The position numbers were made by a program, and so were the translations under genes. From assembly GCF_038446955.1 (NCBI RefSeq), contig NZ_CP151803.1, forward strand, positions 1,984,001 to 2,048,000: 64,000 bases of DNA, written 5' to 3'. The notes under the pieces were generated by a model. The model saw nothing but the letters and a program-made list of their open reading frames with translations, was not told the origin of the DNA and ran no database searches. How positions within the stretch are numbered: the first letter of the stretch is position 1; each line of letters begins with the position of its first letter. Positions 54,737 through 63,873 of the stretch are shown here, one piece after another. Origin of the DNA: Pedobacter sp. FW305-3-2-15-E-R2A2 (GTDB lineage Bacteria > Bacteroidota > Bacteroidia > Sphingobacteriales > Sphingobacteriaceae).

Positions 54737-55498
54737 ATGAATACGATCAGATTAATCTTAAAAAGATATGCTTTCTTATTACTGCTGCCCTTATCAGGAT
54801 GTACTTTATTCGATATGGACTTGCAGAAAAAATACGATTACGAACATAAAACACTGGACCCGAATATCAATATGACGGCCAGGCAGTTTTTAGAAAACCG
54901 CTCTTATGAATCCGCAACTAACACGAAGGATACGGTTTTTAAATGGATGAGAAAAGGACTGGACTATGCAGGAATTGACCTTGCCACTTATGAAAAACAG
55001 GGGATGACCTTCATTTTTCTGCACAATGATGCCGTGAGGGTTTATGATTCCAAAACCAAAAAAACATCTGCAGGTCTATGGGTAGACTTTCCGATCATTA
55101 CAGGTCCGGCAAATCCGGCAACAGGAGTTTTTCCCACCCGTATCGCGGAAAAATGGGAGGATTACCCTAAGGAAGATGTCAAAAACTTCTTCCTGTACCT
55201 GATGATACAGGGGACCTATAACTTTAACAACATTCCATTGAACAATATCGCCGTACAAACGATGCTGCCTCCGGGAAGCATCGCCAGCAAAAGTTCTTCT
55301 CTTGGTCTTCTGAATGGCGGAACCGGATTTGATCAGGAGGGAAAGATGGAACTGAAAATCCTTAACAATGATGATCTGGCCCCGATCATGATCAACGACA
55401 AAACGGTCAACAGGTCTGGAGGTTATATTGCTACCAATTCGGTCGTACATGTTTACGGCACTACCATCTATCCTTTCAGAACACCGAAAACTCCATGA
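54737..55498 (+). CDS. Lipoprotein with fasciclin-like domain
   Basis: 253 residues. The lipobox cysteine is C22 (LPLSGC). The sequence reads like a single divergent fasciclin domain: ARQFLENRSYESATNTKDT opens it, AGIDLATYEKQGMTFIFLHNDAVRVYD is the H1-type box, and GGYIATNSVVHVYGTTIYPF resembles the closing NGVIHVID strand. Fasciclin-type lipoproteins after SusD are thought to be surface proteins that bind or stabilise. Its function is not known. Its stop overlaps the start of the GH2 gene by 4 bp (ATGA), indicating coupled translation. Confidence 0.65.
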   Translation: MNTIRLILKRYAFLLLLPLSGCTLFDMDLQKKYDYEHKTLDPNINMTARQFLENRSYESATNTKDTVFKWMRKGLDYAGIDLATYEKQGMTFIFLHNDAVRVYDSKTKKTSAGLWVDFPIITGPANPATGVFPTRIAEKWEDYPKEDVKNFFLYLMIQGTYNFNNIPLNNIAVQTMLPPGSIASKSSSLGLLNGGTGFDQEGKMELKILNNDDLAPIMINDKTVNRSGGYIATNSVVHVYGTTIYPFRTPKTP

Positions 55499-57948
55499 GA
55501 AAACTAATTTTAACCCTTTTTTGCACGATCCTTTTTAGTCATTTACGAGCACAACAAACCCAACGTTTAACGCAAAACTGGGAATATCTGAAAGGTGATC
55601 TGGGTGGTATTTATGAAGCCATCAGACCTGTGAAAGCAGGAAACCCGGAAAGTGTACCGCTATGGGAAAACGTCAATCTGCCGCATTGTTTCAATGCGAC
55701 AGATGCCGTAGACCCGGATTTGAACTATTATCAGGGACCAGGATGGTATCGCAGCCAGTTAACGGTCAGCAATCCTTATCAGAATGGCCGGACATTGCTT
55801 CATTTTGAAGGCTCCGGACAGAAGACACAGGTCTATATCTACGATGTTAAAGTAGCAGAACATGTAGGCGGTTACGATGAATGGACAGCCGATATTACGG
55901 CAGCCGTGGAGGCTTTCCGTAAAAACCCTTTGTTTCAAAAGCAGTTTAAAGGGAAAATCCCGGTGGAAATCCGTTGTGATAATTCCAGAGATCTGGAAAT
56001 GATCCCTTCAGACCTTTCTGATTTTAACATCTATGGCGGTCTGTACCGATACTTAAACTTGGTTTATGCGCCGCAGGTGTCCGCAGAAAAGGTCTTTGCC
56101 CATGCCAGTGTGGATGTGAAAGGAGCCCTCGGACAGCTAAAAATAGGAACAAGGTTATGGAATCCTGATGGCGTAGATACCGTGCTGGTTAAGGTAGAAG
56201 TTAAAGACCCTCAGGGAAAATTAGTTAGCAGCTGGAAGAAAGAATTAAAAGCATTTTATGGAACCAAAGACCTTTGGGAAACAACGATAAAGAACCCGAA
56301 ATTATGGTCGACGGAAAACCCGAACCTCTATACGGTTGAAACGAGCATCCTTGCCAATGGAGAAACTGCAGTGCACAAAGAAAAGGTGGGCTTCAGAAAC
56401 TTTGAGTTCGTTAAAAAAGGACCGTTCATGCTCAATGGCAAAAGGCTCCTGTTAAGAGGGACGCATCGCCATGAAGACCATGCAGGAGTAGCAGCAGCGA
56501 TGACGGAAGAGCAGATCCGCGAGGAAATGGTGCTGATGAAAAATATGGGAGTCAACTTTATCCGCCTCGGTCATTACCAGCAGTCCAGAATTGTACTCGA
56601 GCTTTGCGATAGCCTGGGCATCCTGGTCTGGGAAGAAATTCCCTGGTGCAGGGGTGGCTTAGGTGGAGAATCTTATAAAAATCAGGCACGTACCATGCTG
56701 ACCAATATGGTGGAGCAGCATTTTAACCATCCTTCCATCATCATCTGGGGAATGGGCAATGAAAACGACTGGCCCGGAGATTTCAGCGAATTTGACCAGC
56801 ACAAGATCAGAGAATTCATGAAAGAACTGAATGACCTTTCTCATCGCCTGGATCCATCCAGAAAAACAGCGATCAGAAGATGTGATTTCTGTAAAGACAT
56901 TGTAGATGTCTATTCTCCTTCCATCTGGGCAGGATGGTACCGCGGAATCTATACGGAGTATAAAGAGGTTTCCAAAACGGAATTTGATAAGGTAGATCAT
57001 TTTCTCCATGTAGAATGGGGTGGTGATAGTCATGCCGGCAGACATTCTGAAAATCCTGACAATGCCTTGAGTCAGGTAAAAACAGGCAAAGGAGCGGATG
57101 AAAGGGCTGGAGATGCTTCCCTGTTTGGAGGAAGTGCAAGAGTGTCTAAAGATGGCGACTGGAGTGAAAGTTACATCGTTAACCTCATCGACTGGCATTT
57201 AAAAGAGCAGGAAACCATGCCCTGGTTAACCGGAGCGGCCTACTGGCCTTTTAAAGACTTTTCTACACCTGTACGCCCGGACAATCCGGTTCCGTATATG
57301 AACCAGAAAGGAGTCATCGAACGTGATTTTACAAAAAAAGAAGCGTATTACGTGTTCCAGTCGTACTGGACGAGCGAACCAATGGTGCACATCTACGGGC
57401 ATTCATGGCCGGTAAGGTGGGGCAATGCGGATGAGCAGAAAATGATAAAAGTATATGCCAACCTGGATGAAGTAGAGCTGTTCCTGAACGGCAAAAGCCT
57501 GGGCAGGAAGAAACGCGATTCGCAGGACTTTCCGGCAGCGGGTTTGAGGTGGATGGTCAGTTTCAATGAAGGCAAAAATACCATCAAAGCAGTAGGCAAG
57601 AAAGATGGTAAAGTAATTACCGACGAAATTACCCAGGAATACCAGACCGCAAAATGGGATAAACCTGCAAAAATGATCCTGGAGAAAGTCTCCGAAAAGG
57701 AAGGTATTGCAGTGATCCGTGTAAAAATCCTGGACAAGAACAATGTCTTATGTCTGGATGCACAAAATTACATCAGCTTCGGCCTGACCGGTGATGGCAA
57801 ACTGATCGATGATCAGGGAACTGCCCGTGGTTCACGCAGGGTGCAGTTAGGAAATGGACGTGCTGAGATCAGCATCAAACTAAATAATGGAAAGAGCGTG
57901 GCAAGTGTAAAAGCCGATGGCCTGCCTTCCACATTTATTGAACTTTAA
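55495..57948 (+). CDS. GH2 glycosidase (beta-galactosidase-type)
   Basis: 817 residues with a signal peptide (cleaved near LRAQQ, residue 20). The order is jelly-roll sugar-binding domain (about 25-210), Ig-like domain (about 215-310), TIM barrel (about 310-600) and C-terminal beta domains. Catalytic residues are E423 in MGNENDW (acid/base) and E507 in LHVEWGGD (nucleophile). GH2 includes beta-galactosidases, glucuronidases, mannosidases and others; LRGTHRHEDHAG and the C-terminal DUF4982-like part favour an exo-beta-galactosidase. It starts inside the end of the fasciclin gene and is followed by GH95 after 9 bp. Confidence 0.9.
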   Translation: MRKLILTLFCTILFSHLRAQQTQRLTQNWEYLKGDLGGIYEAIRPVKAGNPESVPLWENVNLPHCFNATDAVDPDLNYYQGPGWYRSQLTVSNPYQNGRTLLHFEGSGQKTQVYIYDVKVAEHVGGYDEWTADITAAVEAFRKNPLFQKQFKGKIPVEIRCDNSRDLEMIPSDLSDFNIYGGLYRYLNLVYAPQVSAEKVFAHASVDVKGALGQLKIGTRLWNPDGVDTVLVKVEVKDPQGKLVSSWKKELKAFYGTKDLWETTIKNPKLWSTENPNLYTVETSILANGETAVHKEKVGFRNFEFVKKGPFMLNGKRLLLRGTHRHEDHAGVAAAMTEEQIREEMVLMKNMGVNFIRLGHYQQSRIVLELCDSLGILVWEEIPWCRGGLGGESYKNQARTMLTNMVEQHFNHPSIIIWGMGNENDWPGDFSEFDQHKIREFMKELNDLSHRLDPSRKTAIRRCDFCKDIVDVYSPSIWAGWYRGIYTEYKEVSKTEFDKVDHFLHVEWGGDSHAGRHSENPDNALSQVKTGKGADERAGDASLFGGSARVSKDGDWSESYIVNLIDWHLKEQETMPWLTGAAYWPFKDFSTPVRPDNPVPYMNQKGVIERDFTKKEAYYVFQSYWTSEPMVHIYGHSWPVRWGNADEQKMIKVYANLDEVELFLNGKSLGRKKRDSQDFPAAGLRWMVSFNEGKNTIKAVGKKDGKVITDEITQEYQTAKWDKPAKMILEKVSEKEGIAVIRVKILDKNNVLCLDAQNYISFGLTGDGKLIDDQGTARGSRRVQLGNGRAEISIKLNNGKSVASVKADGLPSTFIEL

Positions 57949-57957
57949 CGATTTGAA

Positions 57958-60528
57958 ATGAAATTTACCCAGTTTTTGTTAGTAGGAGCCGTATTCATCA
58001 GTGTAAATGCCGATGCGCAAAACAATGGCCCCCTCCGGCTATGGTATGACCGCCCTGCGAAAGTCTGGGAGGAAGCCCTGCCTTTGGGGAATGGGAAAAC
58101 CGGAGCAATGGTTTATGGCCGCGTGGGCAGGGAACGCATTGCTTTAAATGACAATACCTTATGGTCGGGTTTTCCTGATCCGGGGAACAATACAAACGGA
58201 CCTAAAGTCCTTCCAGAAGTCAGAAAAGCAATTGAAGATGGTAAATATGACGAGGCAGCGGTACTCTGGAAGAAAATGCAGGGGCCTTATTCGGCGAGAT
58301 ACCTCCCATTGGGAGAACTGTTTCTTCAGTTTAACCAGCAGGACAGCATTCCCGAAAGCTACCAAAGAGATTTGAATCTTCACCATGCAATTTCTACCCT
58401 AAATTATACTTTAAAAGGAGTCTCTTATAAAAGAGAGGTCTTTACGAGTTTTCCAGGCAAGGCATTGATGATGAGGATTACCGCCAATAAACCCGGCTCC
58501 ATCAGTTTCCATACCGGATTAATCAGCAAGCTGAGGTTTAAAACCAATAGTTCAGGAAGCAATGAGCTGATTCTGAAAGGAAAAGCTCCGAAGTTTGTCG
58601 CCAACAGGGATTACGAACCCAAACAGGTGGAATACGATGAGCAGGAGGGGATGACCTTTGAGATTCGTTTAAGAATCAAAAATGAAGGCGGCTCCCTCAG
58701 CGGAACGGGGGATCAGCTGGTCGTAAAAAATGCCAATGCAGTGACCATTTACCTTACCGAAGCAACGAGTTTCAATGGTTTCGATAAATCTCCCGGATTG
58801 CAGGGTAAAAATCCAGCAATAGAAACGCTGGCAAATATGAACCAGGTATTTTCTAAAAGCTTTGAAAGCTTAAAGTCAGCACACATTAAAGATTATCAGG
58901 CTTTGTTTAACCGGGTTAAATTTGAACTTAACCCCAACCCTGTTGCAGAAAAGCAAACGACAGATCAACGCCTGAAACAATATGCAAAAACAAAAAATGA
59001 TCAGGGATTACAAGCCTTATATTATCAGTTTGGCCGGTATTTAATGATTGCCGCTTCCCGCCCGGGATCGAGGCCTTCCAACCTTCAGGGGATCTGGAAT
59101 GACCTGGTACAACCACCATGGGGAAGCAATTATACCACCAATATCAATACAGAAATGAATTACTGGCTGGCCGAAAATGCCAACCTTTCCGAATGCCATC
59201 AGCCGCTGTTCGACTTTATGAAGGAGCTGGCGCTGAACGGAGCAAAGACGGCAAAAGTAAATTACAACATCGATAAAGGATGGGTAGCACACCACAATTC
59301 AGACCTTTGGGCCAAAACTTCTCCTCCGGGAGGTTACGACTGGGATCCGAAGGGAATGCCGCGATGGTCGGCATGGCCGATGAGTGGCGCCTGGTTCAGT
59401 ACCCATTTATTTGAACATTATCAGTTTACCGGCGATAAAGCTTTTTTGAAACAAACTGCTTATCCGCTAATGAAAGGTGCTGCTGAATTTATGCTGCAAT
59501 GGTTAATCAAGGATGAGAAGACGGGTTACCTGGTAACCAGTCCTTCCACTTCACCCGAAAATACCGTTAAAATTCAGGGCAAAGAATACCAGCTTTCCAA
59601 AGCTTCCACAATGGACATGTCGATCCTCAGACAATTGTTTACGGATTTAATCCGGACCACTGAGGCTTTAAATATAGATGCTGCATTCAGAACAGAACTG
59701 ACTGCTGCACGCGAAAAATTATACCCTTTTCATATCGGACAGTATGGTCAGGTACAGGAATGGTTCCAGGACTGGGATGATCCAAAAGATACACACCGCC
59801 ATATTTCTCATTTGTTCAGCCTGTTTCCCGGCAACCAGATTTCCGTTTTCGGAACTCCGGAGCTGGCCAGTGCGGCGAGGCAAAGTCTGATCTTCAGGGG
59901 AGATGTGAGCACAGGATGGTCTATGGCCTGGAAAATCAACTGGTGGGCGAGGTTACAGGATGGCAATCATGCTTACAAAATTCTGGAAGATGCCTTTACT
60001 TATATCGATCCGACCTTAACGAAAGCGCAAATGAGCGGGGGTGGAACCTATCCGAATCTGTTTGATGCACATCCGCCATTCCAGATCGACGGCAATTTTG
60101 GTGCTACCGCCGGAATCACCGAAATGCTGTTGCAAAGTCAGGATGGCATGATCAGTTTATTGCCTGCATTACCGGAAATCTGGCAACAAGGCCGCATTCA
60201 GGGCATCAAAGCCCGCGGGAATTTTGTGGCAGACATCAGCTGGAAAAAAGGAAAACTGGCTTCGGCAAGGTTAAAATCTGAAATAGGAGGGAATTGCAGA
60301 CTGAGAACGTTAGAACCTGTTAAAGTGCTTGATGTCAATGGAAAAGTACTGGCTGCGAGCGGAAAGGACGTCGAAGGGGGAAACAGCAACCCGCTTACGC
60401 AGAAAGCTTACCTGCCTCCTTATCAGAACAATTCAAAAGTACGCCTGGAAAAACTGGATATCGGACATGGATACCTGCTCGATTTTAAGACGGAAAAAGG
60501 AAAAACATATCAAATCATAGCCCTGTAA
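57958..60528 (+). CDS. GH95 alpha-L-fucosidase family enzyme of locus C
   Basis: 856 residues with a signal peptide (cleaved near NADAQN, residue 21). The N-terminal domain begins [29 protein letters not shown]. The barrel carries N395-I-N397 in TTNINTEMNYWLAE, HRHISHLFSLFPG and [17 protein letters not shown] with D711, so the known catalytic positions are intact. TTNINTEMNYW is the form I recall from the Bifidobacterium alpha-1,2-L-fucosidase AfcA. It is expected to remove terminal alpha-1,2-linked L-fucose. Neighbours are GH2 and GH31. Confidence 0.93.
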   Translation: MKFTQFLLVGAVFISVNADAQNNGPLRLWYDRPAKVWEEALPLGNGKTGAMVYGRVGRERIALNDNTLWSGFPDPGNNTNGPKVLPEVRKAIEDGKYDEAAVLWKKMQGPYSARYLPLGELFLQFNQQDSIPESYQRDLNLHHAISTLNYTLKGVSYKREVFTSFPGKALMMRITANKPGSISFHTGLISKLRFKTNSSGSNELILKGKAPKFVANRDYEPKQVEYDEQEGMTFEIRLRIKNEGGSLSGTGDQLVVKNANAVTIYLTEATSFNGFDKSPGLQGKNPAIETLANMNQVFSKSFESLKSAHIKDYQALFNRVKFELNPNPVAEKQTTDQRLKQYAKTKNDQGLQALYYQFGRYLMIAASRPGSRPSNLQGIWNDLVQPPWGSNYTTNINTEMNYWLAENANLSECHQPLFDFMKELALNGAKTAKVNYNIDKGWVAHHNSDLWAKTSPPGGYDWDPKGMPRWSAWPMSGAWFSTHLFEHYQFTGDKAFLKQTAYPLMKGAAEFMLQWLIKDEKTGYLVTSPSTSPENTVKIQGKEYQLSKASTMDMSILRQLFTDLIRTTEALNIDAAFRTELTAAREKLYPFHIGQYGQVQEWFQDWDDPKDTHRHISHLFSLFPGNQISVFGTPELASAARQSLIFRGDVSTGWSMAWKINWWARLQDGNHAYKILEDAFTYIDPTLTKAQMSGGGTYPNLFDAHPPFQIDGNFGATAGITEMLLQSQDGMISLLPALPEIWQQGRIQGIKARGNFVADISWKKGKLASARLKSEIGGNCRLRTLEPVKVLDVNGKVLAASGKDVEGGNSNPLTQKAYLPPYQNNSKVRLEKLDIGHGYLLDFKTEKGKTYQIIAL

Positions 60529-60531
60529 ATC

Positions 60532-62676
60532 ATGTATAGAAGGATCTTAATTTGTGCAGCATTTTTATTGACGGGCCTGTTGGTACAGGCACAGGAGATT
60601 AAATGGGAACAGGTGGCCCCGGGAATCTGGAAAGGAAGCGTAGGCAAGCCGGAAAGCTATAACCTGCTGACCGCCTCTGGTGCAAATCCGGCAATGGCTG
60701 GATTAAAACGCCTTGGCGATGCCGGTTTCCCTTTGGTTAAAGAAGAAATTGTGGCCAGACTTAATGATGGCAAAACCTATCTCCGGTTCCCTTTGACCAA
60801 AAAAGAACAGCTTTATGGCTTCGGACTTAACTTTCAAACCGTTCATCAAAGAGGGAAAATCCTCGAACTTCATGTAGACCATTATGGCGGTAAAGACAAC
60901 GGGCGGACCCATGCACCGACTCCTTTTTATGTGTCTTCGGATGGCTATGGCGTATTCATCAATTCTGCACGTTACCTGAAAGTTTATGCCGGTTCTGCGG
61001 TAAGAAGAGACAGCAAAGATGCGCCGGAAGCGAAAGACCGCAATACCGATAAAACCTGGTCTTCCCGCCCTTATTCGGATGCCGTAGAAATCCTGGTCCC
61101 TGCAGAAGGAGTAGAATTCTACGTTTTTGCAGGCCCTAAACCTTTGGATGCCGTAAGCCGTTACAACCTGTTCAATGGTGGCGGTCCCTTGCCTCCACGC
61201 TGGGGATTGGGCTTCACCCAAAGGGTAAAAACTCTTTATACTTCAACAGAAGTAGAAAACGAAGCCAAAGCATTTGCGGATAAAGGTTTCCCGCTGGACT
61301 ATATCGGTCTGGAACCAGGATGGCAAAGTAAAGCCTATCCCTGTACTTTTGAATGGGATAAAAGCCGCTATCCTGACCCTGCTGGTTTTGTTAAAAACAT
61401 GCTCAGCAAAGGCATCAGGCTAAATTTATGGACCAATCCATACGTTTCTCCTGCTGCATCGATCTATAAAGATATTAAACCTTATACTGCCGACCATACC
61501 GTATGGCTGGGCGCGGTGGCAGACCTGACGATGCCGGAGGCGAGAGCTATCCTGTTCGGACAACTCAAAAAAGGCCAGGTAGACCTGGGCGTGAGCGGCT
61601 ATAAATTTGACGAGGTGGATGGCTATGACCATTATTTATGGCCGGATGTAACCAGTTTTCCTTCGGGAAAAAGCGCGGAACAACTGCGTCAGACCTATGG
61701 CCTGCTGATTCAACGTTACAGTGCGGAGCTTTTTCATCAGCGAAATCAGCGTACCTATGGCCTGGTTCGTGCCTCCAACGGAGGTGGAACCGCCTTGCCT
61801 TACGTGATTTACAATGATTACTATAACCACGAAGATTTCATCACCGCGCTGATCAACAGCAGTTTCTCCGGCGTACTCTGGACTCCGGAAGCCAGGGCTT
61901 CGAAAACGGGAGAAGAGTGGTTGCGCAGGATGCAGTCGGTGGTATTCTCGCCAATGGCGATGATCAATGCCTGGTCCAGCGGAACAAAACCATGGTCTTA
62001 TCCTGAAGTCGAACAACAGGTAAAAGAGATGGCCCTGCTGCGCATGCAAATGATGCCTTACTGGTATAGTGAGTTTGCGAAGTACCATTTTCAGGGGATT
62101 CCGCCATTCCGGGCGATGAACCTGGAAGAGGGATTCCTGTCGGAAGTGCAAAAGGAACTGAAAAGTACTAACCTGGAAGATAACCCATACGTAGAGGCGG
62201 TGAGTAAAGAAGTGAAAGACCAGTACATGGCCGGAGAATACCTATTGGTGGCGCCGATGTTTGCCGGTAAATCCAGCAGAACGGTGATCCTGCCAAGGGG
62301 AAAGTGGTTTGACTTCTATACCGGCAAATTTGCAGGTGATGGAGAAGTGATTACCGTTACCCCCGGACTGGACCGGATTCCTGTATATGTGAAAGACGGT
62401 GGGATCATCCCTATGGGCCCTGCTTTGATGCATGCCCCGAAACCTACAGATAAGATTAACCTGGAGATCAGGTATTATGGAAGTAAACCAGGTAAATACC
62501 TGCTTTATGATGATGATGGGGAGAGTTTTAATTATGAAAAAGGAGATTTCAGTTTCAGAGAGATCAACATTACAAAAGGGGCTGATGGCATGTTAAAGAC
62601 CTCGGTTTCCAAAGCAGAAAAGGGAAAGCCCAATACCCTTGATCAAATCGTTTTTAAAGCAATGACCAGCAATTAA
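60532..62676 (+). CDS. GH31 alpha-glycosidase (alpha-galactosidase-like)
   Basis: 714 residues with a signal peptide (cleaved near VQAQE). The N-terminal beta-sandwich is followed by the GH31 barrel: PPRWGLGFTQR, LEPGWQSKAYPCTFEWDKSRYP, nucleophile D360 in GYKFDEVDGYD, and a probable acid/base D429 in YVIYNDYYNHEDF. The nucleophile motif KFDEVDG differs from the KTDFGE form of GH31 alpha-xylosidases and is closer to GH31 alpha-galactosidases described from (Pseudo)pedobacter. The substrate call stays tentative. It starts 3 bp after GH95, so the two are surely co-expressed. Confidence 0.88.
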   Translation: MYRRILICAAFLLTGLLVQAQEIKWEQVAPGIWKGSVGKPESYNLLTASGANPAMAGLKRLGDAGFPLVKEEIVARLNDGKTYLRFPLTKKEQLYGFGLNFQTVHQRGKILELHVDHYGGKDNGRTHAPTPFYVSSDGYGVFINSARYLKVYAGSAVRRDSKDAPEAKDRNTDKTWSSRPYSDAVEILVPAEGVEFYVFAGPKPLDAVSRYNLFNGGGPLPPRWGLGFTQRVKTLYTSTEVENEAKAFADKGFPLDYIGLEPGWQSKAYPCTFEWDKSRYPDPAGFVKNMLSKGIRLNLWTNPYVSPAASIYKDIKPYTADHTVWLGAVADLTMPEARAILFGQLKKGQVDLGVSGYKFDEVDGYDHYLWPDVTSFPSGKSAEQLRQTYGLLIQRYSAELFHQRNQRTYGLVRASNGGGTALPYVIYNDYYNHEDFITALINSSFSGVLWTPEARASKTGEEWLRRMQSVVFSPMAMINAWSSGTKPWSYPEVEQQVKEMALLRMQMMPYWYSEFAKYHFQGIPPFRAMNLEEGFLSEVQKELKSTNLEDNPYVEAVSKEVKDQYMAGEYLLVAPMFAGKSSRTVILPRGKWFDFYTGKFAGDGEVITVTPGLDRIPVYVKDGGIIPMGPALMHAPKPTDKINLEIRYYGSKPGKYLLYDDDGESFNYEKGDFSFREINITKGADGMLKTSVSKAEKGKPNTLDQIVFKAMTSN

Positions 62677-62680
62677 CAGG

Positions 62681-63844
62681 ATGAAAAGATTAATCATAAT
62701 AGGCTTTACCTTGCTTCAGATAGGCTTCAGTGGGAATGTTTTTTCCCAAAGCCCGGAAAAGCAGGCCGTATTGACTTTGAAAAAAACAGTGCTTGCACAG
62801 GCTGCATGGGCGATGCAGCAGGAACCGGTAACGGTAACCGCGGCAAGTTCTCCCAGAAGTGCGGGAGGGATCCATGATTTTTACTCGGAAGGGGATTACT
62901 GGTGGCCGGATCCTGCAAACCCTGCAGGGCCTTATATCCAGCGTGATGGGATGACGAACCCGGATAATTTTGTCGCCCACAGACTGGCGATGATCCGCTT
63001 TAGTAAAATCATCGGTGCCCTGGCTTCCGCCTATAAAATTACCGGAGATAAAAAATATGCTAAACAGGCAATGGTTCATTTGCAGGCCTGGTTCATCAAC
63101 GAAGGAAGCCGGATGAACCCGAGCTTAACCTTTGCACAGGCGATTCAGGGAAGATTTACCGGAAGAGGAATCGGCATTATCGATACCATTCAGCTGCTGG
63201 AAGTATCGCAAGGTGTCCTGGTGATGGAAAAAGCATTGAGCAGGGAGGTGCTTTCCGGAACAAGGCAATGGTTTGGCGATTACCTGAACTGGCTGATGAG
63301 CCATCCTTATGGTAAGGATGAAATGAATGCGCAGAACAACCACGGTACCTGTTTTATCCTGCAGGTCGCGGCTTTTGCCAAGTTAACGGGGAATGAAAAG
63401 CTCCTGTCTTTTTGCAGAGAGCGTTATAAAACAGTGCTTTTGCCCAATCAAATGGGCCTGGATGGCAGCTTTCCAAGAGAGCTGAGCCGCACCAAACCTT
63501 ATGGTTATTCCATCTTTAATTTAGATGCGATGACTACCCTGTGTCAGATTCTTTCTACTCCGGCAGATGACCTCTGGAAGTATGAAACGACGGACGGCAA
63601 ATCCATTAAAAAAGGGATTGCTTACCTATATCCATTTATAAAAGACAAAAGCAAATGGCCTTTGAAACCGGATGTGATGCATTGGGAGAACTGGCCGGTG
63701 GCACAACCCTTTTTACTTCTGGGTGCTTCAGAATTTAAGCAGAAAGACTGGTTGCAGACCTGGCAAAAGCTGGATCATGATCCTCAGGTGGAGGAAGTGG
63801 TTCGCAACCTGCCGGTTAGAAACCCAATTATCTGGATCAATTAA
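62681..63844 (+). CDS. Alginate lyase superfamily protein (PF05426, PL38-like)
   Basis: 387 residues with a signal peptide (cleaved near NVFSQS, residue 23). An all-alpha toroid is expected. Motifs: AGGIHDFYSEGDYWWPDPANP, GPYIQRDGMTNPDNF, and NAQN219-N220-H221-GTCFILQVAAFAKLTGN, the Asn-His pair that binds the substrate carboxyl and the catalytic region in PL5/PL38-type lyases. PL38 members cut glucuronan or alginate by beta-elimination. A uronic-acid-containing substrate for locus C is therefore possible. It lies 4 bp after GH31. Confidence 0.85.
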   Translation: MKRLIIIGFTLLQIGFSGNVFSQSPEKQAVLTLKKTVLAQAAWAMQQEPVTVTAASSPRSAGGIHDFYSEGDYWWPDPANPAGPYIQRDGMTNPDNFVAHRLAMIRFSKIIGALASAYKITGDKKYAKQAMVHLQAWFINEGSRMNPSLTFAQAIQGRFTGRGIGIIDTIQLLEVSQGVLVMEKALSREVLSGTRQWFGDYLNWLMSHPYGKDEMNAQNNHGTCFILQVAAFAKLTGNEKLLSFCRERYKTVLLPNQMGLDGSFPRELSRTKPYGYSIFNLDAMTTLCQILSTPADDLWKYETTDGKSIKKGIAYLYPFIKDKSKWPLKPDVMHWENWPVAQPFLLLGASEFKQKDWLQTWQKLDHDPQVEEVVRNLPVRNPIIWIN

Positions 63845-63873
63845 CCTTATAATATATCAATATCAAAACAGAT

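Noticed and set aside
61636..62151. A 171-codon minus-strand frame opposite GH31
   Set aside because: It lies opposite the conserved GH31 catalytic barrel and has no recognisable protein features.
50034..63844. Locus C as a standard xyloglucan utilisation locus
   Set aside because: GH2, GH95 and GH31 would fit the side chain, but no endo-xyloglucanase is visible, the GH31 nucleophile motif is not of the xylosidase type, and a uronate lyase-like gene is present.
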